Shown here: one piece after another, positions 37,919 through 48,441 of the stretch
Position numbering within the stretch: position 1 is the stretch's first letter
Layout of the letters: every line of letters starts with the position of its first letter
NCBI GenBank assembly: GCA_025449115.1
Contig: JAHLKC010000150.1
Coordinates: forward strand, 1-64,000
Source of the DNA: Chytridium lagenaria
Lineage: Eukaryota; Chytridiomycota; Chytridiomycetes; Chytridiales; Chytridiaceae
DNA length: 64,000 nucleotides
Reading direction: 5' to 3'
Program-made: the position numbers and the translations under genes
Notes under the pieces: generated by a model
The model's database searches: none
The model's input: only the letters and a program-made list of their open reading frames with translations
What the model was told of the DNA's origin: nothing

Positions 37919-39838
37919 TCACAAACCCCAAAGTTGAGCTCTTAAACCACTCACTCTTTCCCGGTCTCCTCTTTCCTCAAACTCTCCCTCAAAAACCTTT
38001 AATCCAACTTTCACTATCCTCCACTCTTCACACAATCCCTTCATAAACACCATCACATCTCCCAACACTCTTATCACCTCTTTTCGTTTCCCCTCGCTCC
38101 CCTCTCCACCTCCCACCCCAACTCCATCTCCCTTTCGCGCCTCAAACAACCCCTCCCCTAACCACCGTCCGGCCGCAAACATCGCAATCGCCATAATCGG
38201 ATGAAACTCCATCCGTCCATACCGTGCCGCAACACCCCCAACAGCCCAAGCAGCACTGTCCGCAACCCCCCGCACATCTCCCCCTCTCGCGGTCATAAAA
38301 ATAAACGGTTTCTCGAGCACCCCCACAAAAGGCTCTCTCGACAATTCCTCACAGCATTCCCCAAGTGACATTGTGCAGCGAGGTACATAAGTTTCAGACT
38401 AACCCGATAACATGTATCCCCGTTAAAATGATACCCATTCGACCCCACAAACCTAAATGGCGTTATATCCTCGCTTTTTTGATGAAGGATACTGAGCGGC
38501 ACCGTCGTCTCCCATTCTTCAAGCATGGCCTGCGCGGTTCGTAGAGCCTCCCAAAACCTTCTCACATTGGAGGTGTCGGCGTGCTTCACCTCTTGAATCT
38601 CTGCGATAGTTCGTCGGATTTTGTACAGCGCATGGCTTAACGTCGATAAGTGATGAACAAAGGCGGTACGACTTTCGTCGTCACATGATATATGTGTAAA
38701 ATACTGCGGATTCAACATTGGTCGAGCGTCATTCCCGCCATATTGGAAGAAACGAGGAAGGAGACCGGATCGAATCGTGGCGATCAAAACATTGTCGTAG
38801 AGGACGCAGACGCGCCAGAGTCTATCACGGATTGCCATTTCTTTTGGAGTTGGGATGTTGCCAGAGGGCAGACGTAAGAGTTCCGGAGTGTCGAGTTTTA
38901 AAAGAGATGCCTTTGTTTGTCTCGTTAACCGATGTTGAAGATGTAGAAAGAACAACAAAATATAGGGGGAGGCAGAGCGAAAATTGATGACTATAAAACA
39001 AAGCGCGACTTTTCAGACTTAAGACCTACCATTCGGAACGCCATATCTGCGAATGCGATGCAAGCGCCATGATCACCAAGCGCTTCAAAACAGGTTAAAA
39101 ACTCATAGACTCAATGTGATAAAAGGTAGACGTGAAAAGTTCACTTACCCAACCCACAAAAAACCAACAACAACAAAGCCTTTAAATAATTTAATGACGG
39201 CACATCAATACAAAGATGTGCCAATTCCCTTGCCGACGAATAATAACTTCTAGTAACCATATCCGGCGCAGAGGGTTTCGCAAAGTGTGAGCAAAACGCA
39301 CATATCGATAGTCTATCCGTATAAGTATTCATAATAAGCTCCTATGTTTTTTACCTCAATATATCAGGATAATCGTGCAGAGACTCCAACACGGTATGCC
39401 TATCGATAACTTCCATATCGTACCCGCTTGTTGTAAGCAAATATGATTTCACTACAACGTCATCGGCTGTCGAACGGTGCGCCGATTTCGCAAGATACCA
39501 GGATGTATGTTTCAGCGGAACGGTGTCAAGGGGATCCCAGATGCTTATTTGATCCATAAGCATGACGAGCGAATCCAGAGGTGTCAGTGATGTAGAGGGT
39601 AAAGGGAGGAGATGACGAAGATGAAGCGAGGCAGGTCTCGATCGAGGAGAAACATTTGTAGGCATCCAGTCAAAGTTTCTCCAACATCCCTCAAGCTTTC
39701 CGTTGCATTTCCGTTTCCGGCCTCGACAGAATGAGCAGGCGAGTCTACATGGGGTTAGTGGGAGAGGAGGATGGTTGGTTTGGGTTACCGTTCTGTTGTG
39801 ACGACGACGTCAAGGGTGGCGGCAGATCGAGTTGGCAT
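37919..39838 (-). CDS. zinc-cluster transcription factor 5 (four-Cys cluster)
   Basis: ATG 39838 (MPTRSAATLDVVVTTE). A 44-nt intron (39745-39788) joins in phase 2 to RLA then CSFCRGRKRKCNGKLEGC followed by WRN: four cysteines only. Next are LVMLMDQISIWDPLDTV, DYPDILR, FCSHFAKPSAPDMVT, VPSLNYLKALLLLVF and LDTPELLRLPSG with RDRLWRVCVLYDN. A slip at about 38360 joins HLGNAVR to the last segment, FHPIMAIAMFAAGRWLGEG, ending RAQLWGL at 37919. The exon-intron plan matches ZnTF-3 and ZnTF-4. A minus-strand open frame continues to about 40200 upstream, but the clean splice favours the short exon 1. Confidence 0.7.
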
Positions 39839-40356
39839 TGAAGTTCCGGAGTTTTTAAGTCTAAACAGAAAATTTTTCGGGTTGATGAAGTGGGTTTCCA
39901 CAGATCGGGAGCTGGGATATTGATTATTTTCGTTGCCCGTGCAGCACTCAGTGGTTTGGTACACAGTTGTGGTAGGGGGGTAATGAAGTAGTTGATGTGG
40001 ACCTCAATCGCAAAGTAAAACGTGTGTCTCAGGCAGTCTTCTCTCAAGCAAGGCCGTTGTTCGAGTCGATGATTCCGTAATTTTACCAGCCAAATCGAAG
40101 CATTGGTTTGTGGAAAATGTTGATTGTGATCGTGAGTCATCTTACTTTTGGAATTCAAGATCCAACTGACTAAACGTTGGGTGCCAAATCGCCGTTGCAA
40201 CCAGGTGGGAAGCGATCCTTCAAAGCCAGTGTTTTGTGTCGGAAAAGATCGAGCAGCTAAACCAGATCTTCATAATTTTATTTATTTCCGTATATATGAA
40301 ATATGCACAATATCAACATAGAAACATTCGCATCTCGTTACAAACCAACCGCTCAT
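39839..40356. other. spacer between ZnTF-5 and ZnTF-6
   Basis: Upstream of ZnTF-5 and downstream of ZnTF-6. A minus frame with an ATG at 40140 is open through part of it but shows no known domain and conflicts with the better ZnTF-5 start; it may be 5' untranslated sequence. Confidence 0.35.
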
Positions 40357-42526
40357 CTAGCTTTCCTCAACGAGTTCCCTCACGTCCCCAACCCCAATAA
40401 CTTCTCTCACCAACCCTCTCAGCTCCCGCTCAAACCTCTCAACACCCCCCGTTGCAACCCTCCAAACCCCCATCACCCTCCTCAAAAATCCAGCCACGCT
40501 CCCAAGATCTTCTAAAACCCCATTCCGACGATGCACTTCCACCGTTTTGATCGCATCACATAGCACCCGTCCAGCATTCATCACACTCAAGCCCATAAAA
40601 TGGATGGATCTCAAAACGCGGAGTCTCGAGAACGCGGCGAGCAAGGAGCGCTATGAATGTTGCGGCATTGTAACCGGTGGTGATGAAATGCTTGGATGCA
40701 AAGGGGAGACGTTGGGCTGCGGTGCTGATGAGACAAAGGAGACCGTGGTATCCGAGAAGTAGGTTTGTGCGATAACTTTCAAACTCTTCACCCCGTTGAC
40801 AAAAGCGTTCATCAGATAGGTTAAAGGAAGGTGGGAGCGTTGCCTTCCATTCACTCAGCATAGAATTTGCGGTCATTAATTCACTCATCATCACGTCAGG
40901 CGAACTCCGGGTATTTGCAATATCGTGAAGGATACATTTCAGACGAAAGACAATATGGGAGAGGGTTGTGACGTAATGGATGAGGGCACGCGGGGAGATG
41001 TCGTTTGGGGGGATGAATGTAAAGTAGGATAGGTTCATGATACGGTAGGAGCGATCAGTGGGTGATGGAAAAATTGAGTGGGAGAGGAATCGCCGCGCAT
41101 AAGGGAGCCTGCCATAAGGTTGTCGTTGTAAACGCAAAGGCGCCAACAGCGGTCGCGGACCTCCATGTCTTCGGCGGTAATTTGTTTGTAGGATGTGGAT
41201 GGGAAACGCAAAAGATCAGGGGTATTGAGGCCTAGAAACGTTGACTTGATTGAGTTGTAGGATCGCGTTGGTGAGTTTAGACTTTTATGAGACAAATGAG
41301 GATGAAGAACCAAGAGAAAATATAGCGAACACGGACAAAATCAAAAAAAGACAAAGCATTATAATCATTTACCATTCTAAACGACATGTCTGAGAACATG
41401 ATACTGGCAGTCACATCTCCAAACCCTGAATCAAAGATTGCATTAAAAATCAATATAGCGATTTAAAAAAGCAACCCACCTGATGCAGAGAATAACAACA
41501 AGATGAGCGCTTGCAAACTCTCCAGAGACGGTTCGTCTATACAAGATGGAACCAGCTCCCTCGCAGATTTGTAATAGCTTTTTGATATAGACCATTGGCG
41601 CAGGTGGATCCGAGAATAAAGAAGAGAAGCAACAAATCGCCAACCTGTCAAAGGAATCAGACTTATCCTCGGAAGTGTGGATATATATACCTCAAAATAT
41701 CCGGGTATACAGGTAATAAGTAAAAACGGTATCCCTCGAAAACACTTCCATATCCAATCCATGTGTGGACAGGCAATATTTTTGGACAACATAGATATCA
41801 TTCTCGTTAATTCTTGGAGCGGTTAGGACGAGCGGGTATTGGGATGGGGAAGTAGCGGTTAGGACATCAAGGTTATCGAGAAAGAGGAGGAGAGGATCAA
41901 GTGATGTGGGGATAAACGAAAAGCATATAGTTGAAGGATTCGAGATGGTTGAGGAGCGACGAGATGAAGGCGGAGGAGAGGGTGGGAGTTCCATGTGACG
42001 GTGTGCGGAAATGTGATATTTATTAAAATAGCATTTCGTAAGAGTTCCGTCACATCGACGCTTTCGCCTTCGACAATAATGGCAGGCGACCGAACTGTTG
42101 TTTTTTTATTAGAGGACAGGAAGGAGGCGTGAAAGCGCGTATATAAATTAAAAAAAAGGACAAAGTTGATGTTAAAACATACCTTCTTACGGGGGATGTC
42201 CGTGACGGTGGAGCGACGGCAGTGGTGTAAGACGGAGCTGCATATGGAAAGGATGAAACAGATCGAGCAGGTGCGTAGGAAGCGGCCTCCTCGATAAAGT
42301 TTAACTTTGCAGACACAACATCGTGCTTATCATGAGGAACAGAAGACGGTGATGATTCCAACTGAAATGATGATGATGATAGTACAGGGAGATGTTCTGC
42401 TTCTTCTCCATCTTCATGATATGACAGACCATCGATATCAGCATCGCTGTCGTCAAAGCCGGATGACGGATCCGGAGATGCCATTTGGGATGAGGGATGA
42501 TGACCCTTGAACCTTGTATTCTCCAT
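40357..42526 (-). CDS. zinc-cluster transcription factor 6 (four-Cys cluster, acidic N-terminus)
   Basis: ATG 42526 (MENTRFKGHHPSSQ). Unlike the others, exon 1 is long (about 115 residues) and acidic/Ser-rich (GFDDSDADIDGLSYHEDGEE), a possible activation region. It splices in phase 2 (AAG|GTATGT) to SSVA then CHYCRRRKRRCDGTLTKC followed by YFN: four cysteines only. The middle domain has SLDPLLLFLDNLDVL, ELVPSCIDEPSLESLQALILL, LNTPDLLRFPS, RDRCWRLCVYNDN and FTFIPPNDISPRALIHYVTT. A slip near 40585 leads into GLSVMNAGRVLCDAIK, ending LVEES at 40357. Confidence 0.7.
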
Positions 42527-43332
42527 CAAATTAGATTAAATTAATTTTTTTTTATTTATTTATTAATAAATAATAATATTTTTTTTTGGATTGATTTATG
42601 GACTTTTACTCCGAAAAGAATTTTTATCTTGATTAAAAGTCATAGTAAATAATAATATGTGCATTATAGAAATAAGGGGACAAAATTAAAGTTAATAATA
42701 GTTAATATATACAATTATTTATAGGTACATGTGTGATCATTTCCATTTTCCGAAGAACCCCTAGTTGTCCAATCAGGAGATCGAGGAGACGAAATTGTGA
42801 CAATTGAGATCCGAGCACTTGGTTCAATTATGTGCTCAACACTCGTGGACATTTGTACACCGCGATAGTGTTTAGGACAAATCCATCCCCAGCGACAACC
42901 GTAACCAAATATCTTTAAAACTGTGTTAGTGCTTAGTGCGCTCCTCAGAACGAAAAGGAACGCTGGGAGGCGGCCATGCTGTTGGCGATCTTGCGACAAC
43001 GGGACTTGCCTCGAGATCTGGAATAAATATAGAAAAGGCGGAAGCGAAGCAGAGGTAGTTTCTCTCACAATTTATTTCATCTTCTATATCCTATGCAGCA
43101 CATTTCTCCTGAGCTCCTCTACCGTCCTCCACTTTGTACACCATAACCTCCTAATAAGGCAAACGGCGAAGGCGCGTGCGAATAAACCGATTCTCGATGC
43201 CTGCTCAAGAAGGTCGTCAAGTAGTTAAACAAGTACCTGTGTACTAATACTAATCAAATGCTGGAGTTTTACTTTTTTCTCTTCCAACTTGTGAACGTGT
43301 AATCCAGTTCAACCAGGTAAAGTGCTGGAAAG
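42527..43332. other. divergent spacer between ZnTF-6 and ZnTF-7
   Basis: Very AT-rich at 42535-42720 with ATTTATTTATTAATAAATAATAAT. A minus frame of 117 codons (42715-43068) is open but lacks an ATG start and any recognised motif; not called. Confidence 0.35.
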
Positions 43333-45964
43333 ATGACACAGAGATTTTGGTTGAATTTTTTTGGTTGGATTCCAGAAACCAAATCCATTCCATGCTTCAC
43401 AATCAGAATGCAGAGGCGACTACAATAAGGAGTTTGAAAGGGCAGCGGTGGAAGCGCAACCTGCTACTGTTACCACAGAAACTTCAACGACCAATGCCAC
43501 CACCACATTGAAAACCACAGCAATGCCCAATGTTTACACTTTCGTCGCTTCTGCATCTCAAACAACTTCACAACTGCCACATTCTCCCACATCGCATCAC
43601 ATTACCAAACAACACATACATTCACGACCTCTTTGGATCCCACTGCTGTACCTTCACATTTCAACGACGACCGTTTATTTTCCGCTGCTGATAGCACAGC
43701 TGTGAGGTCAAAGGAGTCCAACAACTCTAGGAAAACGTGAGTATAGGTCTGACCTCCCGGAGTACCACTATCCCGTAGGGAATTTATCTTGACTAAAGTA
43801 TCCGATTATCTCGGGGATAGAAGGGTAATCCGTGACGCTTTTTGCATTATGGCCACCTTAGACAGTTCCACTATTATATTTGCATCAGAGGAGCATTACC
43901 CGTCAATGTAGTGTTAGCCATACTGGCCATGGAGTTCTTGATGGAAGATTCCAGCCATTTACTCCGTATTATTTATTGTACAATTGGAGCCGTTATATAT
44001 TGCGTATATTACTTTTTGCATTTCTTACCATTTACCATGCGCTTTTTTATTCACAATCCACCCTTTCCTTTTTTAATAAATAGATCTTGTGATGACTGCC
44101 GTTTCCACAAGAGACGATGCGACGGTTCCCGGCGGAAATGCTCCCGCTATGTCGGCAAAAGTTCCAAGCCACAAACCTCCCTTAATAAGCAGACACGGAA
44201 ACGGAAGTCCGTCACAACAGCAACAACAGCATCAGCGACTTCACTGTCGTCTTCTGAACCTCCTTCCAACTTGAATTTGCCCGAAAATCACAAAGCCAGG
44301 AATAGGCCGTTCGAAAACATCTTCATCGACAGCACCTTTGCAGCACCCACCACCCCACCGTCGACGGATTCCACAGCATCCTTGTCCCCGTATTTCGTTC
44401 GAGGCTCATTGGATCCTCTCGTCTATTATCTAGACGACATCAAACACGCCTTCGACTACATGCTCGATCCGTCAATAGAATCATGGGACTTTTTACCATC
44501 GTCCGACCCAAGAGGAATCTGCGATATTCAACGCACCATCGCCGTCAAATTCCTTGAATCCGGCTGCGAGTATCCGTTTGACGTGATGGCTGATCTGGCT
44601 CTTCCTCATGAATTGGAGAGGGCAAGCCCGTTTATAAGGTTTGCCGTAACGGCGTTTGCGGGAGGTTTAGTCGACAGAAGATACCGGATTCGATTGCTAG
44701 GTCGCTTTTTGTTAAGGCGAGGGAGGCGGTGATGTTATGTGTGGATCGGCCGTCTTTAGAGTCTTTGCAAATGTTGCTTTTGCTTTCAGCTTGCTCTTCA
44801 TGTGAGTGTTTGGTCTTGTCCTTTATGACTGCTATGGCTGGTTAAAGATTTAATTAAAAAAGCTTACTGACTACTGTTACTGTAACCTCAATTCCATATT
44901 TCGTGAAACAGCTTACGGGAATTTGAATGCCCTTTATTATTTAACAGGAATGGCTTTTCGAATGGTAGCGTAATTATTCTTACTCTGTAACTAGTACTTA
45001 ACATTTATTCTGAAAACAGCTGGATTACATTTCTACAGTTGCCGCGCCCAACCAGCATTTACATACACTATTTACACATAACTCGCAAAACTATGAGCGT
45101 TGGCTAAGGTGCCTGCATGTCTGTCTATATGCGGATAATGGTGAGATGAAGTGTTTTTGTTTGAATTATTTACTTTTCTAACGAAGTATTGTTCTAGTAC
45201 AATCTATATCTACGGGAAAACCTCGTTTTTTTGAAAACCGCACTCGCCCCTCCCACCACGAAATTATGACTCTCGCTAACACCTACTCCCATCCCCCCAT
45301 CATCTTTCTCCTCTCCCCTGTCTCCGATATCCTCCACACCATCTACACACTCTCCATCCCTCTCTCCACAAACCTCCATGAACTCCGCCTCCAAAACGTC
45401 CAACTCATCGCCGCTCAATTCCTCCTCGAATCTTGGGCAACTCAACTTCCACCCTCCCACACCTTCTCCGACACCCACGCGTATCAAGATGACAGAGGTC
45501 ACCCCGTCGACTGGAATCGCACAACCATGTATCTGGTGTTTTGGCTAGGCGTGTGCATGGCCAATCGCCCCATCCTTGAATACGCGATCCGTACTAATGA
45601 AACAACGTTACCCAGTCTATTACGGTGTTTTGAAAAGGCCGAGGAAGCTTCGACTCGGATTGCTGAAATTGCCATAGCTGTTAGGGATATGCGCGGGGTT
45701 GTTTTTTTCCCGATCATAGGGTATGCGTTTTATTGGGCCGGGATGGTATTTTTGGATTTGGCGAGGATTGGGAGGGGTGAGAGGGGCAGTGAGAGGGGCA
45801 GTGAGAGGGTTGAATGGTGCTGTAGGGGTCTGGGATGTATGATTGAGATGTGGCCTATTGCGGGGATGTGGATGAGGGAATTGAGGGATGCGGTGGGACG
45901 TGTACCTATTGTTAATGGGGAGAGTGAGAATACCTCGTCGCATTATCACCCGACGTGTATATAA
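43333..45964 (+). CDS. zinc-cluster transcription factor 7 (four-Cys cluster)
   Basis: A tentative start is ATG 43333 (MTQRFWLNF), which reaches the Thr/Ser-rich N-terminal frame (TVTTETSTTNATTTLKTTA) if one T of the T7 run is discounted. A further slip near 43600 leads to SKESNNSRKT, a GTGAGT donor at about 43738, and a phase-2 splice to TS then CDDCRFHKRRCDGSRRKC followed by SRY: four cysteines only. Then GSLDPLVYYLDDIKHAFDYM, CEYPFDVMADLALPHELE and, after a slip near 44670, DRPSLESLQMLLLLSACSS. YERWLRCLHVCLYADN and a last exon ending SSHYHPTCI at 45964 complete it. That exon has a short GS repeat, RGERGSERGSER. The intron before the cluster is long (about 345 nt). Confidence 0.65.
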
Positions 45965-46135
45965 TATGAGAAATGGAAAAGCACAATGCACTTTCCTTGC
46001 ATGCCATCTTTTCTCTATAGCCTTTGAGGCGTTCTTTTTTAAGTTTACTCAGTCTTGGCCACCTGTTTCGACCCCTTATTTCTTGCCATGTGAGAAGGGT
46101 GTGACGAAAGGATTCTTGGACAAGTTTCACCTCAA

Positions 46136-48172
46136 ATGATGATGGCCGAACTCTTGGGCGACACCTCTTTGCCATCATCATCACACCTCGTCGTCCGCAC
46201 ACACACGACAACACCTGTCATCAAAGATCGAGAGAAAGTGTAAGTTTCTCTTTCCATCTTCGTCTTTGATTAACGGCCTCAGCGCTTGTGCCGTCTGTCG
46301 ATCCCGTAAAGTCAAATGTGATGGCACACAATCTCGATGTCTTAAAAAGCCAGGCGCATCATCCGGTCCATTTGGCCGAGGTACTTTGAATCTATTTCTT
46401 TCCAACACTTTCTGACGAGGTTTACGTTAGCTCAAATGATGGTCAATTCCCCTCTCTTTCCCGCCTTTGTCTCTGCATGGGACACCATCGCATCCACACC
46501 ACCACTCCCCATTCACACCCCTCGGTACAAAGACCCCCTCCATATTGGTGACGCCTCGTCGCTCTGGATAGATCGAGCCGTTGTAGAGAAATTCTCGTAT
46601 AGGCCTGAAATGTTTCCGTTTGAGGTTGTAGATCGACGAGGGTTTTTGGAACGTTTTGATGAACAACCACCGGATTTAAGGTAACTTTTTTTTGAATGGA
46701 TGATTTTGCTTACATGCTCAGATCGGCTATGTGTGCTTTTGCAGCACAGATGTCGATGCCTAGAGGTAGGGTTTTTTTATTGCAGTCGACTTTGTTACTG
46801 ACTTGGTTCGTTTCTTTTTTTCTGTTAAAGCGCCGGATGCGGTTATACGGAAATATCAAGAACAAGCTCGTCAACTAAGCATGAATTCATTCGACCGCCC
46901 AAATGTACCCTCGTTGCAAGCATTCCTTATCATGGCGTTAACGTCAATAGGTAAAATCATTTTCTCTCTCACTTTATCTTAGTATTTTTTATAGGAATGG
47001 GTAAAATCGTGCCTGGGTTCATGTTTTTTGGTATGGCGACACGGATGGTGAGAGCGTACGATGCAATTTTTTTTCTTCCTTGCTAATCAACGTATATTTA
47101 GTTTGATCTATTGAATATCCCACTTGCATTAAACGATGGGGATATGCTTGAGGATGAGGCGGCGAAAGCGGCTGCTGCAGAACATGCCAGGATAGCGTCT
47201 GTTTGCTTCATGTTTGACAGAAGTGAGTCTGCTCCTCGTTTCTCTCGCCCATCTCACCTTGATCTCCTAATTGCTGACGTTTGTAAATAAAAAGCCGCCG
47301 CCGCCATCACTGGTCGAAAAGCCTACATGAAAGCCGAACTCTCTGATTTCAATACCGCCTCCATGCTCGAATCCACTCTTTTATCAACCGACACAACCTC
47401 CCACATCACGCTAGAATGATGGCTACGGCTGTGGGAAATTGCAGAACTCCTCTACACCATTAAACAAGAATCCGAAATTCCTCTCAACACCCTCCAAGAC
47501 TACTATGAACGTAAAGAGCGACTTCTTCTAATTGAAAGTAAACTTGAGGATTGGAAAACATTTCTCCCACCAATGTTGAGTTTTGATAAGTTCACAGAGG
47601 GGTTTAGCCGGGAAAGCTTTTCTGGGGATTTTGCATTGGGGCAGGTGTTTTTCTTTGCAATCTATCATCTTTGCATGTGTTTATTGCATCGACCCAGGAT
47701 CAGGCTGAAGAGGCTTCTTCAAAAGCAAAATCCCGTTCTTTCCTCAAACCCTGACCATGAAATCAACCGCCGTCTCGTTGCATCCTGTTCCAAAGCCTAC
47801 ACATCCGCGCAATCACTCCAATTCCTCCTCCTCGTCTTCAAGACACAGCAAATCACGCCTTTTGATCAAGACCCCATTATAGGCTTCTGCATCCTCGTGT
47901 CAAGTCTCACGTTTATTGAGTTGATCCTGGTGACTGATTTGAACATCGTGGAAGAAGGGGTGCGGAATTTGAATGAGGGTGTGATGGTGTTTGAGGCGAT
48001 TTCGACGTACCTTGGGTTGGACCCTGAATGGTATCGGGTGTTGAGGGAGATTGTAGATGGGAATGATGGGAGTGAGGAGGCATTTGTGGGGTTGCTTGAG
48101 CACTTGGAGGTGCCGTATACGGATATTATGAAGTTGTTGTTGCATGGGAATTATACGGCGTTTGCGATATGA
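46136..48172 (+). CDS. zinc-cluster transcription factor 8 (four-Cys cluster, in-frame stop)
   Basis: Three ATG codons in a row at 46136. Exon 1 ends IKDREKV and splices in phase 2 to VA then CAVCRSRKVKCDGTQSRC followed by LKK: four cysteines only. A second short intron leads to AQMMVNSPLFPAFVSAW and WIDRAVVEKFSYRPEMFPFEVVD. RPNVPSLQAFLIMALTS and HARIASVCFMFDR follow. The next exon carries an in-frame TGA at 47418-47420 between SHITLE and WLRLWEIAELLYTIK, with identical frame on both sides. The C-terminal part (MLSFDKFTEGF to NYTAFAI) is intact. If the TGA is real the protein loses its second half. Last member of the array. Confidence 0.65.
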
Positions 48173-48441
48173 GAAGCCTCGGTTGTTCAAGGGCAATTGT
48201 ATTTTAAACATTGATATTGCATACCGATTTTAGACTAAATCTTTTCTTAAACGTTGGTATGTGGTTTGTTGGGGCTTATTGTTATGGCGTTTTTTATAAT
48301 CATAGGGCCCAATTCGAGACGGTTAGGCGCCATGCAGAAGCACGACTTCTCAGCATACGTTTTTACTAAAGGGGTGCGAAGTCCGAATAAGTGAAAAATA
48401 AATATTCTAGACTGATAACATTTTTCACTGTTTCATCAAAC

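Noticed and set aside
39745..40200. Long N-terminal extension or separate gene upstream of ZnTF-5
   Set aside because: Translation has no domain, and the short exon starting at 39838 splices in the same phase-2 manner as the other array members.
42715..43068. 117-codon minus frame between ZnTF-6 and ZnTF-7
   Set aside because: Lacks an ATG start, no family match, in an AT-rich divergent promoter space.
47418..47420. Altered genetic code (stop reassignment)
   Set aside because: Isolated in-frame stops here are of different kinds (TGA in ZnTF-8, TAG in FUSC-B, TAA and TAG in the relic), and all three codons end other clean genes such as HIS3 (TAA), so reassignment is not supported.
27167..48172. 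Secondary-metabolite biosynthetic cluster
   Set aside because: No synthase, oxidase or transporter occurs among the regulators; the ABC transporter lies outside the array and is of the general ABCC type.
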